Below are positions 15,860 to 25,743 of a stretch of DNA of 32,598 nt, in pieces. The position numbers and the translations under genes are program-made. Within the stretch, counting starts at the first letter, position 1, and each line of letters begins with the position of its first letter. The notes under the pieces are model-generated. The model ran no database searches. It was not told the DNA's origin and was given only the letters and a program-made list of their open reading frames with translations. The stretch comes from Alcanivorax quisquiliarum (GTDB lineage: Bacteria; Pseudomonadota; Gammaproteobacteria; Pseudomonadales; Alcanivoracaceae). The stretch covers positions 1 to 32,598 of the forward strand of contig NZ_JALKII010000014.1 of NCBI RefSeq assembly GCF_023051175.1, in the 5' to 3' direction.

Positions 15860-16552
15860 TTATCGTGCCGTTGTGCGTGCTGCCGGTAATGATGCAGGCC
15901 GCTGAGCTGGCTCGCCAAACCGGTACAGGAGCCCGAACGTAAACAGATCGGTGTCTTCTCTCGGCACGGCGTAATGATCCCAGCCAAGCCGCATGAACCA
16001 GTGGCCAGCCAACTGCCGCTCCACCGCAAGGCCGAGCACCGGATCAGTTCCGCTCAGGCTGCCCTTGTCGTTGCCGAGCGCGTAATCCATTTCCCAGCGT
16101 GCCGCGCCGAGGCGGGTCAGCAGGTGCCAGGTTTCGCTGATCGGATAGCGCGCCACCAGCGACAGCTCCCACAGATCTCCGGTGATGGGCGCAACCTCGG
16201 CCAGTTGTCGGGCCGATGTGGGGCTGAAGCCATCAAATGCCAGCGTGATTTCGCCCAGCCGGGTATAGCCGCCTTCCACGGCGAGAAAGCTCAAGCTTTG
16301 GGTAAAGTGATAGCCGCCATACACCTTCCAGCCGGTGCGCTCGGTATCGGTTGCGCGCCCGGTGCCGGTCAGGCCGGTATCGGCAAGGCGCTGGGTGAGT
16401 TGAGCGTCGCTCACGCTGGTGGTGGCCTGCCCGGCGCTGGCACCAAGATAGAATGAAGCAGCCTCGCTCGGTGGTGTGACAAGCACCAGCAATAATCCGA
16501 ATGCCCATGCGCCAGCCCCCAGGCGCGTTCCGGTTTTCCATCTGTAACGCAT
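15860..16552 (-). CDS. OmpA-like outer-membrane β-barrel protein
   Basis: The 230-residue protein has a signal peptide (to about residue 31, TPPSEA-A). Its alternating-strand barrel resembles the OmpA transmembrane domain (GWKVYGGYHF, FLAVEGGYTRLGE, LLTRLGAARWE). The aromatic end expected of a barrel occurs at LLYRF, but 18 residues rich in Ala, Pro and Arg follow it, which is unusual and may be a readthrough of an ancestral stop. The ATG at 16552 follows AAGGAAAC; an upstream in-frame start adds an implausible N-terminus. It lies downstream of the giant surface-protein gene on the same strand, separated by a strong hairpin. Confidence 0.8.
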   Translation of the reverse strand: MRYRWKTGTRLGAGAWAFGLLLVLVTPPSEAASFYLGASAGQATTSVSDAQLTQRLADTGLTGTGRATDTERTGWKVYGGYHFTQSLSFLAVEGGYTRLGEITLAFDGFSPTSARQLAEVAPITGDLWELSLVARYPISETWHLLTRLGAARWEMDYALGNDKGSLSGTDPVLGLAVERQLAGHWFMRLGWDHYAVPREDTDLFTFGLLYRFGEPAQRPASLPAARTTAR

Positions 16553-16602
16553 TACCGTTTCCTTTTTTTCGTGCTGCAAAAGCCGGCGTTGTCTGATTTG
16601 TT

Positions 16603-16631
16603 GCGCTGCCGCCCACGGCGGGCGGCAGCGC
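16603..16631 (-). terminator. Terminator-like hairpin after the giant surface-protein gene
   Basis: GCGCTGCCGCCC (16603-16614) pairs perfectly with GGGCGGCAGCGC (16620-16631), a 12-bp GC-rich stem starting seven bases after the stop codon of the leftward gene. No T-run follows, so termination may be partial. Confidence 0.6.
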
Positions 16632-16638
16632 CGTGAGG

Positions 16639-19600
16639 TCAGCGCAAGCGTCGCCAACCAAGCAGGCCCAACAGGCCCAGCATCAGGCCACCGATCACCC
16701 CGCCGCTGCCGCTCTTCAGCGTCGCCGAGGTAATGCGGTAGTCCGCCTCTGCCACTGGCGACACGTTCAGGCCTGCTCGGTAGGCCACCACTTTCAAAAG
16801 GGTGTTCTCGGTGAGCAGCAAATGCGTGTTGTTGGCGACATCGGTGCCGTGGGTGGCGGTCGGTGTGCTGCCGTCGGTGGTGTAACGCAGGCGGGCATCC
16901 AGCGTGGTGCTTTCCAGACGCACTTGCACGCCGCCCGCATAGACGCCCGCAGGCGGTGTGAAGCGTGGCGTTTCCGCATCATGGCTGGCTTCCATCACCA
17001 GCGGGCAAGGTGTGAGGCACGGCGCCACCGGTGTTACCAATGTGCGGTAATCCACAGCCGATATTTCCAGTGCATCTTCCGCGCCGACGACACTGCCGGG
17101 GGCGATCAGGGCGAAGGCCCCCAGCGCATCGGTGCTGGCGAGGAAGCGACCCTCGTCATCTTCCAGCGGCAGCATCGGATCGCCAGCCGCACCGCGCAGC
17201 AGCGTCACGCTGGCGCCAGCCACGGGCTCGCCCACTGGCCCGGTGACCGTGCCCTGGTAGTGCGCGCTCTGTTCTGCCCGCAGGGTGGCGGTGCCCTCGG
17301 GCAGGCTGCCAGTGCTGGCTGTCAGCTGGACGTCGCGGCTGGCCGCCAGATCATCCAGCACACTGAGGTTGAAGAGTGCCGGGTTGCCCTGGGCCGGTGC
17401 ATCCCCGGCAAGCTCGGTGCCGCTCGCCAGCACCAAGCTGGTCGCCACATCCGGGTGCACGGTGATGGGGCTGCCGGCGGTCGCGCCGCTGACAGTGATC
17501 AGGGTGTGATTGCGAAGCGGATCACGGCTGAGCAGCTGCGGCCGCGACACGGTGACATGCAACGGTACCTGCACGCTCAATGCTTGTTGCCAGCCGGTTC
17601 CCTGATCGGTAACGCTGATGTCGTAGACGCCCGCGAAGGCACCGGTGGCCGGCACTGTGAACGGGTAGTCGCAGCTCGCCAGCCCGCAGGCCAGGGTGTC
17701 GAGCACACGGAAGCTATCGGGGCCGCGTACATCAATGGCGTAAGCAGCGCCTTCGCCGCCGCCGATACGCAAGGTGCGGCTATCGCCGGGTACAAAACCG
17801 CCACCGTCCGGATCGGTGACGGACAGCGGTGGGTAAACGATGACGAGGGTTTGCTGCCAAGCGCTGGCAAGGTGCGTGGCACTGCCGGGGAATCGGGCGC
17901 GCAACAACAAGTTGCCGTCGCTACCGCTGGCCACCAGATCTATTCTGGCGATCCCTGCGTCCAGCGCTATCGTGCCGACAGCTGCCCAGGCACCGTCACG
18001 ATAGACTTCGAAGTCGATCCCTCCATCCGGCAACGCCCCGCTGGTCAGTGCTTCAGCGAACACGCTGAACGTGCTGCCCTGCGACACTGGCCCTGAGTTG
18101 GTCAGGGCGAGGTCGGTAGCCAGTTGCTGGTTCTCGAGGCTGAAATCCTGCGCCTGAGCGACGCCGCTGGCGTTGGCAGTGACCTGGTAGCTGCCCACCA
18201 CCCCGTTCGCCACGGCGTGCAACGCTGCGCGACCATCGGCATCGATCGTGACCCGCTGCACTGGCGGATGCAGGCTGGCGCCGCTGGCCGGTGCCACAAA
18301 CTCAAGGTGCCCACCAGCCACCGGTTCACCCACGGCGCTGATGACGCTCACCGCCAGCGGTGCAGAAAAGCCCGCGCCGATGGGCGTCTGTTGCTGATCG
18401 CCGTCAAGCAGCTTCAGCGTGAAGCCTTGCGACTGGATGGCGCCCGCATCGCACCGATCCACTCTGGGCACGCCGCGCTGATCGGCGATGCCGGGCACGG
18501 TGCTGCACGCACCGATGGCGGCACTGCCCGGCAGTAGTGCGTAGTAGGCCAGCGCGCCTTGCTCATCTGCGACCGGCGCCAGCAACGGATCACCGTCTTG
18601 CCCGCCGTAGCCGCCGTCGCTGATCAATGAGTCTCGAATGTCGGCGTCTGCCGGCAGGCCGTGCAACAGCTCGGCCGGGTCGATGTCGTCACCGCCCGTG
18701 ATGATGCTGTTGGCCAGCTCCAGCCCTGCCCACGGTGCATTCATATAAAGCGCCGATGCCTGGGGTGCCTGATTGCCGATCACGGTGGCGTGGTGCAGGC
18801 GCAGCCCGGCAGCGGGGCCTGCAGGATGGGTGGGGTCGTCAAGCCGGGCATCGTGATAGGCGATGCCACCACCAAACAGCCCGGCGCTGTTGCCGGCCAA
18901 GGTGATGTTGGTGAGTTCCGTGGGGTACACGGCACCTGCGGAGGGCGCCGGTTCCGCTATCCAGATGGCGCCACCGCGAGCGGCGCTGTTGCCGGTGGCG
19001 ACGACATTGTGCAGCGACAACGGGCCTGCCCGCAGACCAATGGCGGCCACGGCCCCGCCGTTCTCTCCGGCGTGATTGTTGCGCAGGCGCACGTTCTCCA
19101 GCGTCACGTCACTGTCGGACATTAACAGACCCGCGCCAGAATCGGCGGTGTAGCCATCCTTCAACAACAAGTGACGTAGCACGGCGCTACCACTTTCCAC
19201 CCGTATCAGGCGGTGGCTCCCGGCCCCGTTGATTTCGATATCAGCGCCAGCGCCGTCAACGGTCAGGCCGGTCAGCAGCAGCTCGCTGCCGGGCCTGATG
19301 GCAGTGGCCTCCCGGCATACCAGGCCGGGGCTGAAGCGGATGGTGTTACCGGCGACAACGTCAGGCAGCAGCGCGGCGAGCGCGCCTTCGCCAGCGTTGC
19401 CGCATTGGCTCACGGTCCACTCGGCATCGGCCGCGGTGGTAACAGTGAAAGTGCGCGTGATGCTCGCCGGCTGATAGTTGGTTGTCCCTGCCTGGGTGGC
19501 GGCCACCGTGACCCTGCCTGGGCCGGTGATCGTCAGGTTGTCGCCATCCAGTTGCGCAGGGCCGCTCTCGACAACGAAATTGACGGGCAAGCCCTCACTG

Positions 19601-20988
19601 GAGGTTGCCGAGAGCGCCATGCTGAACGGGCTGCCTGGGTAGCGCTGGTCATCCAGCGGTGCGAACGAAAGCGTTTGCGCGGCAGGCGCGACCACCAGCG
19701 TTTGCGTGGCGCTGGCGGGCTCGTAACGGCTATCGCCCGCCTGACGGGCAGTGATGACAGCACTGCCGGCACCGTGGATGACGGCGTTATGGCCACTGAT
19801 ACTGGCCACATTGGTGTCACTGCTTTCAAAGGTAATCGGCAAACCGGTATCGCTGCTGGCGACGAGCGCTACCGGGGTATCACCAAATGTGGCAGGGCCG
19901 GGCACCGCAAAGGTGATGCGCTGCTCCACCCCCTGGACAGTGATTACCTGTGACACGGGCGTGGCGGCATTGTGGCTCCAGCTGCGGCCCGGCTGCGATG
20001 CGGTGAGCGTGGCAGAGCCCGCGCCAGCGACGGTCAGCGTATTGCCCGAGACGGTAAAGACACTGTCGTCCGAGCTTGTCAGGGTCACAGGGAGACCGGC
20101 ACTGGAACTCGCTTGCACGGTCATCGGCAACGTATCGAGCGTGAGCCGGGGCAACGGCGCAAGCGTCAGCGTCTGCTCGGCCTTGTGAACTATATGCTCC
20201 CGGGTGCCCGAAAACCCATATGCGTCGTCACCGCGAATATAGGCTCTGAACAGATTCGCGCGCGCGCTGTAATGATTGCCATTGAGAGGCAGCTCCGCAA
20301 CGCCGTCGGTAATGGGCACGTTGCCGACGGTGATCCATTCTCCTGCGCCAGGGTAATGTTCAAAGGTCACCGTCAGGCCTTCTATCGGCGGCGGCTCGTC
20401 GAGCACTGCGGCGATCTGGAAGTCTTCGCCAAAGACGCTCTCTCCGACCAGCAGAGACATCTCTATGTAGTGGCGCACCGTGAATGGCGAAGAGTGCGTG
20501 CCGCCCTGGATAACGTCGCCCCCCGACACGGTTACGGTATTGGTCGGTGTCTTGCCTGCATCGACCGCGATGATGACGAACATTTCGATGGCTGGATACC
20601 TTGCACCAGGCACCAGGGGGTCACTGCGGGTGCAGACTACGGGCGTCACGCTACACGACCAACCGTCCCCACGCACCTCACGCGCAGTGACACCGCTCGG
20701 CAGTGTATTGGTGACGGTGACCAGTGCCGACGGGGTAGCGCTGTCGCCGCTATTCCAGACGTTCAACGTGATGGGGCCGCCGTCACGGCCGTAGTAGAAC
20801 TCACCATGCCTCTGCGTGACGGAAAGCGTGGGCGTATCGGCCGCGTTCGCCATGACACTTTCAGTCATATTCGACTGTGCCAGCGCACTGGCGCCGAGCA
20901 ACAACACACCTGTCAGCCCTGCCAGCCACCGCGCCCCTGCGGCTGTTTTCAGACCGGAATTCCCTGCCCCCATCGTTGCGATCCTCAT
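16639..20988 (-). CDS. Giant secreted/surface protein with beta-helix and C-terminal sorting tail
   Basis: The protein has about 1449 residues. In order it shows a signal peptide (to about 39, GVLLLGASALAQS); a DUF11-like domain (about 50-170); three Ig-like/bacterial modules of the type 'TVQASSSAGLPVTLTSSD…GAGSATLTASQ' (about 275-525); a right-handed beta-helix ending with a choice-of-anchor-like GAIQSQGF (about 530-870); several further Ig-like domains; a carboxypeptidase-regulatory-like segment; and a chitobiase C-terminal-type domain (LRYTTDGSTPT). The end is GSGGVIGGLMLGLLGLLGWRRLR, a Gly-rich, hydrophobic, Arg-rich tail like GlyGly-CTERM substrates of rhombosortase. It is probably exported and surface-anchored or released. 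The start at 20988 is chosen for the signal peptide; 20973 is an alternative with better ribosome-site spacing. Confidence 0.85.
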   Translation of the reverse strand: MRIATMGAGNSGLKTAAGARWLAGLTGVLLLGASALAQSNMTESVMANAADTPTLSVTQRHGEFYYGRDGGPITLNVWNSGDSATPSALVTVTNTLPSGVTAREVRGDGWSCSVTPVVCTRSDPLVPGARYPAIEMFVIIAVDAGKTPTNTVTVSGGDVIQGGTHSSPFTVRHYIEMSLLVGESVFGEDFQIAAVLDEPPPIEGLTVTFEHYPGAGEWITVGNVPITDGVAELPLNGNHYSARANLFRAYIRGDDAYGFSGTREHIVHKAEQTLTLAPLPRLTLDTLPMTVQASSSAGLPVTLTSSDDSVFTVSGNTLTVAGAGSATLTASQPGRSWSHNAATPVSQVITVQGVEQRITFAVPGPATFGDTPVALVASSDTGLPITFESSDTNVASISGHNAVIHGAGSAVITARQAGDSRYEPASATQTLVVAPAAQTLSFAPLDDQRYPGSPFSMALSATSSEGLPVNFVVESGPAQLDGDNLTITGPGRVTVAATQAGTTNYQPASITRTFTVTTAADAEWTVSQCGNAGEGALAALLPDVVAGNTIRFSPGLVCREATAIRPGSELLLTGLTVDGAGADIEINGAGSHRLIRVESGSAVLRHLLLKDGYTADSGAGLLMSDSDVTLENVRLRNNHAGENGGAVAAIGLRAGPLSLHNVVATGNSAARGGAIWIAEPAPSAGAVYPTELTNITLAGNSAGLFGGGIAYHDARLDDPTHPAGPAAGLRLHHATVIGNQAPQASALYMNAPWAGLELANSIITGGDDIDPAELLHGLPADADIRDSLISDGGYGGQDGDPLLAPVADEQGALAYYALLPGSAAIGACSTVPGIADQRGVPRVDRCDAGAIQSQGFTLKLLDGDQQQTPIGAGFSAPLAVSVISAVGEPVAGGHLEFVAPASGASLHPPVQRVTIDADGRAALHAVANGVVGSYQVTANASGVAQAQDFSLENQQLATDLALTNSGPVSQGSTFSVFAEALTSGALPDGGIDFEVYRDGAWAAVGTIALDAGIARIDLVASGSDGNLLLRARFPGSATHLASAWQQTLVIVYPPLSVTDPDGGGFVPGDSRTLRIGGGEGAAYAIDVRGPDSFRVLDTLACGLASCDYPFTVPATGAFAGVYDISVTDQGTGWQQALSVQVPLHVTVSRPQLLSRDPLRNHTLITVSGATAGSPITVHPDVATSLVLASGTELAGDAPAQGNPALFNLSVLDDLAASRDVQLTASTGSLPEGTATLRAEQSAHYQGTVTGPVGEPVAGASVTLLRGAAGDPMLPLEDDEGRFLASTDALGAFALIAPGSVVGAEDALEISAVDYRTLVTPVAPCLTPCPLVMEASHDAETPRFTPPAGVYAGGVQVRLESTTLDARLRYTTDGSTPTATHGTDVANNTHLLLTENTLLKVVAYRAGLNVSPVAEADYRITSATLKSGSGGVIGGLMLGLLGLLGWRRLR

Positions 20989-21971
20989 TCTGTCGCCCTG
21001 AATCAAATATGCCTGTGCTACCTCACGCCTTGAGACGTGACGAAAAAATACCCTGCAACGCAATACACAAAGACAGGCCCGGAACGGGCTGCCGGTTACT
21101 GTGCGGCAAACCCTGGCCTGCCGCGCCCAAAGGCCCCTTGACGGTATCGGGCACTGCACTGGAAACGCTCTCGACATCCCTGGCAGGCACGCGAAAATGA
21201 CTGGCGCGCCTGAGCCCGTGTGAGCAGTGATCGGGAGCGCTTGATCCGGTGCGCCTAGCTGCTGTGGAAGGCCAGAGCAGACGTGCATACGCCGGGCTGC
21301 TTTGCCCTTCGAGGCGACAGCCGAAGCCCGCGTAACGGCGCGCATGATCCATGGCTATGTTGAGCAAGACCGGCGAACTGATCTGTTTCGCAACGGTTTG
21401 CTGCATCTGATTCAGCGCGTGGCCACTGCCGCGCCCGCTGGCTGTGGAACAATCGCCGCCACCACCCGCGGCCTGCGCAGGAAACTGGCGCTCAGTCAGG
21501 GGCTCGGCATGATCCCGACCCGAAAGGGAGCGCACATCATCGTGCGGCGAAAGGGGCTCGCGTGCGGAAAAAGAGTCGCGTGTCGAAAGGGAGTCGCGTG
21601 CCGAAAAAGAGTCGCATGTCGAAAGGGAGAGACGGGCCGAAAAAGAGAGACGCGCCGAAAGAGAGCACAACTCATTGCGTGTCGAGCGGTGTAGCGAAGC
21701 AAAAAATGGCGTGTCCGCATCGCTCGCCGGCCGCAGGGATGCTCTCCGCGATAGACATACCCCAGCCCCCGGCATCTGTGCTCTCCCCCGCCGCGATGGC
21801 TGTCGTTCTATGGTTTTCCTGGTGCTCAGGCACGGATCGAAAGTGGAGCAGCATAGGCTCCCGCGCGGAACATATCAGGAACGCGAAGCGGGTGTCTATC
21901 TTCATGACGGCCGGGCCGCCCAACGGTCATCAAGTGCCGTTTGGCCAGCCAGGAGCGGGGCATCCTGATAG
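20989..21971. other. About 1 kb without a recognisable gene
   Basis: ORFs up to about 250 codons cross this region on both strands, but none shows a family motif, a good ribosome-binding site or a plausible protein composition. The minisatellite at 21544-21669 keeps several frames open. It presumably contains the promoter of the giant surface-protein gene near 21000-21100. Confidence 0.5.
21544..21669. repeat. 18-bp minisatellite, seven units
   Basis: Units start at 21544, 21562, 21580, 21598, 21616, 21634 and 21652. Each has a variable six-base head such as GTGCCG followed by an AAAAAG or AAAGGG variant and AGTCGC or AGAGAC. The AAAAAG and AAAGGG types alternate, giving a 36-bp higher-order period. 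The repeats are adjacent without spacers, so this is a VNTR-like array and not CRISPR. Confidence 0.88.
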
Positions 21972-22000
21972 CACAAAGCCCGCCGAAGGCGGGCTTTGTG
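21972..22000 (-). terminator. Terminator of the β-oxidation operon
   Basis: CACAAAGCCCGCC (21972-21984) pairs perfectly with GGCGGGCTTTGTG (21988-22000) around a three-base loop. It lies 34 bases past the stop of the FadB/FadJ-type gene. The arms contain A and T runs suited to bidirectional use. Confidence 0.85.
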
Positions 22001-22034
22001 ACAGGTCGAATCAGGCTATGTGTCATACAAAGTG

Positions 22035-24197
22035 CTATACGAACTCTTCGCCTTTCTCCGCCTTTTCAAGCAGCAGCTTCGGCGCCGTGAAGCGATCACC
22101 ATACTTCGCTTTCAGCTCTTCGGCGCGTTGCACAAAGCCGCGCAGGCCACCTTCGTACTGGTTCATGTACTGCATCACGCCGCCTGTCCAGGCCGGGAAG
22201 CCGATACCGAAGATGGAGCCGATGTTGGTGTCACCAACGGATTCGAGCACACCTTCTTCAAAGCACTTCACCGTCTCGATGGCTTCGGCAAACAGCATCC
22301 GCTCCTGCATATCCTCGAACGGAATTTCCTTGTCGCCACCGAAGGCCTCTTTCAGGCCCGGCCAGATATGCGGCTTGCCGTTTTCCGGATACTCGTAGAA
22401 GCCGGCGCCATCCAGCTTGCCGGGGCGCTGGAACTCATTGACCATGCGATCCATCACCGCCAGCGCCGGGTGCTTGATCGGCTCCTGGCCGGCTGCCTTG
22501 GCTGCGGCTTCGTATTCGCCGGCAATCTTCAGCGAGAGCTTCATGTTGATCTCGTCCATCAGCTTCAGCGCGCCAACCGGGTAACCGGCCTGCGTGGCGG
22601 CTTGCTCGATGGACAGCGGGCTGATGCCCTCGCCCACCATGGCAATCGCTTCGTTGATGAAGGTGCCGATCACGCGGCTGGTGAAGAAGCCACGGGAATC
22701 GTTGACCACAATCGGGGTCTTCCTGATTTGCAGGGTGTAGTCGAACACCTTGGCCAGTACTTCGTCGCTGGTGTTCTTGCCACGGATGATTTCCACCAGC
22801 GGCATCTTGTCCACCGGGCTGAAGAAGTGAATACCGATGAAGTTCGGCTGATTGCGCACGCCTTCCGCCAGGCCGGTAATCGGCAGCGTGGAGGTGTTGG
22901 AACCCAGCACGGCATCCGGTTTGACCACGTCTTCGATTTCCTGGAACACCTTGTGCTTCAGCTCGGTGTTCTCGAACACGGCTTCGATCACGAAATCCAC
23001 GCCGGCCAGATCTTTGGCATCGGCGGTGGGTGTGATGCGGGCGAGAATTTCCTCTTTCTTCTCGGCGGTCATCTTGCCCCGGGATACTTCCTTGTCGAGC
23101 AGCTTGCGAGAATAGTCCTTGCCTTTCTCGGCGCCTTCGATGGACACATCCTTCAGCACCACTTGAGCGCCAGAGCGTGCGGTGACGTAGGCAATACCTG
23201 CGCCCATCATGCCGGCACCCAGCACAGCCACTTTTTCTGCGCGGTATTTCGGCACATCTTTCGGGCGGCTGGCGCCCGCATTGATCGCCTGCAAGTTGAA
23301 GAAGAACGCAGTGATCATGTTCTTCGCCACCTGGCTGGTGACCAGCGACACAAAATAACGGCCTTCGATGATGGAGGCGCTATCGAAGTCTACCTGTGCG
23401 CCTTCCACGGCGGCCGCCATGATGGCCAGCGGTGCAGGATAGTTGGCACCCTTGATCTGCTTGCGCAGGTTGGCCGGAAACGCCGGCAGGTTCATGGCGA
23501 ACGCCGGGGTTTTCGGATCGCCACCGGGAATGCGGTAGCCCTTCACATCCCAAGGTTGTTGCGCTTTCGGGTTAGCCTTGATCCAGGCACGCGCCTTCGC
23601 CAGCATGTCCTCGCGGTCGTCCGCGAGTTCGTGGATCAGGCCCACGGATTTGGCTTTCTCGGCCTTCATGCGCTGGCCTTGCATCAGCACGTTCATCAGC
23701 GCGTTCTGAATGCCCAGCATACGCACCACTCGGGTCACGCCACCGCCGCCCGGCAGCAAGCCGAGGCTGACTTCCGGCAAGCCGAACTGTGCTGATTTGT
23801 CGTTGATGGCAACGCGGTAGTGGCAAGCCAGCGCAATTTCCAGGCCGCCGCCCAGCGCGGTGCCGTTGAGCGCCGCAACAACCGGCTTGCCCAGCGTTTC
23901 GATGACACGCAGCTGGCGCTTGATCTCGGTGACGCCCGCCAGAAAACGTGGTGCATCTTCCTTGGTGGCTTTCAGCAGATCGCGCAGATCGCCGCCGGCA
24001 AAAAAGGTTTTCTTTGCCGAGGTGATGATGATGCCGGCAATGTCGTTCTTTTCTTTCTCCAGACGCTCGACCACGGCTGCCATGGAACGGCCATACAGCT
24101 CGTTCATGGTATTGGCGGACTGGTTCGGATCATCCAGCGTCAGGGTAACGATATTGTCCGCGTCTTTTTCCCAACGGATAGCGGTTTGTTCACTCAT
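22035..24197 (-). CDS. FadB/FadJ-type multifunctional enoyl-CoA hydratase / 3-hydroxyacyl-CoA dehydrogenase
   Basis: The 720-residue protein carries the two central β-oxidation activities. The N-terminal crotonase domain (1-190) has both catalytic glutamates, Glu120 (GTALGGGLE) and Glu142 (GLPEVSLGLLPGGGG). The dehydrogenase part has a Rossmann motif GAGMMG at 327-332 and catalytic His457 (GIHFFSPVDKMPLVEI), followed by two C-terminal dehydrogenase domains. Length matches FadB (729) and FadJ (714). The start at 24197 follows GGAGAAAGAG and fits the family N-terminus. It lies 32 bases downstream of the thiolase gene, the fadI-fadJ order, and the two subunits should form one complex. Confidence 0.93.
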   Translation of the reverse strand: MSEQTAIRWEKDADNIVTLTLDDPNQSANTMNELYGRSMAAVVERLEKEKNDIAGIIITSAKKTFFAGGDLRDLLKATKEDAPRFLAGVTEIKRQLRVIETLGKPVVAALNGTALGGGLEIALACHYRVAINDKSAQFGLPEVSLGLLPGGGGVTRVVRMLGIQNALMNVLMQGQRMKAEKAKSVGLIHELADDREDMLAKARAWIKANPKAQQPWDVKGYRIPGGDPKTPAFAMNLPAFPANLRKQIKGANYPAPLAIMAAAVEGAQVDFDSASIIEGRYFVSLVTSQVAKNMITAFFFNLQAINAGASRPKDVPKYRAEKVAVLGAGMMGAGIAYVTARSGAQVVLKDVSIEGAEKGKDYSRKLLDKEVSRGKMTAEKKEEILARITPTADAKDLAGVDFVIEAVFENTELKHKVFQEIEDVVKPDAVLGSNTSTLPITGLAEGVRNQPNFIGIHFFSPVDKMPLVEIIRGKNTSDEVLAKVFDYTLQIRKTPIVVNDSRGFFTSRVIGTFINEAIAMVGEGISPLSIEQAATQAGYPVGALKLMDEINMKLSLKIAGEYEAAAKAAGQEPIKHPALAVMDRMVNEFQRPGKLDGAGFYEYPENGKPHIWPGLKEAFGGDKEIPFEDMQERMLFAEAIETVKCFEEGVLESVGDTNIGSIFGIGFPAWTGGVMQYMNQYEGGLRGFVQRAEELKAKYGDRFTAPKLLLEKAEKGEEFV

Positions 24198-24229
24198 GCT
24201 CTTTCTCCGGATTCGTTCAACGCGGCTTT

Positions 24230-25441
<1,212 letters not shown>

Positions 25442-25662
25442 GAAAGAGGTCCTTTCGCCTTGTCTCAGCTGATGATGTCGATCGCACGGCAGGGTTCGCC
25501 GAGTGAGGGCACCTACCTTGCATCAGCGGCGCTACGCCGACAATGACAGGAGTGCTCAAACGCACTGATCAGATCGGCTAATCGCCGCGTGTAGAAAAAA
25601 TGTAGAAAAACCAGCCACATGCAGGGCCCGCCGAACAACCACCAACAGCTGTCGCAGCGGCG

Positions 25663-25690
25663 TTGACCCACCACCGGGGCGCGGCATACT
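25663..25690 (+). promoter_or_regulatory. Sigma-70-like promoter of the duplicated thioredoxin-fold gene
   Basis: TTGACC (25663-25668), 16 bases, then CATACT (25685-25690) form a fair sigma-70 promoter about 54 bases upstream of the start codon at 25744. The ribosome-binding site GAGGAGA lies at about 25732. Confidence 0.5.
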
Positions 25691-25743
25691 GTGCGCCCTG
25701 TGCCCCCGGGAGGGGGCGGCCATTACAGCACGAGGAGAAGACC

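Noticed and set aside
16633-18096. Plus-strand ORF of 487 codons and other long ORFs opposite the giant surface-protein gene
   Set aside because: High G+C keeps antisense frames open; the minus-strand frame has a signal peptide, domain repeats and a sorting tail.
21544-21669. CRISPR array
   Set aside because: Units are contiguous 18-mers without spacers, and no cas genes are present.
21023-21775. Minus-strand ORF of 250 codons spanning the 18-bp repeats
   Set aside because: The composition is low-complexity Ser/Arg, with no recognisable domain and no good ribosome site; the minisatellite itself keeps frames open.
22020-23795. Long plus-strand ORF (591 codons)
   Set aside because: It is the antisense shadow of the FadB/FadJ-type gene, whose catalytic motifs and ribosome site are on the minus strand.
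25530-25600. PsrA/FadR-type fatty-acid operator upstream of the thiolase
   Set aside because: CAAAC-like half sites occur, but no inverted partner at the right spacing was found.
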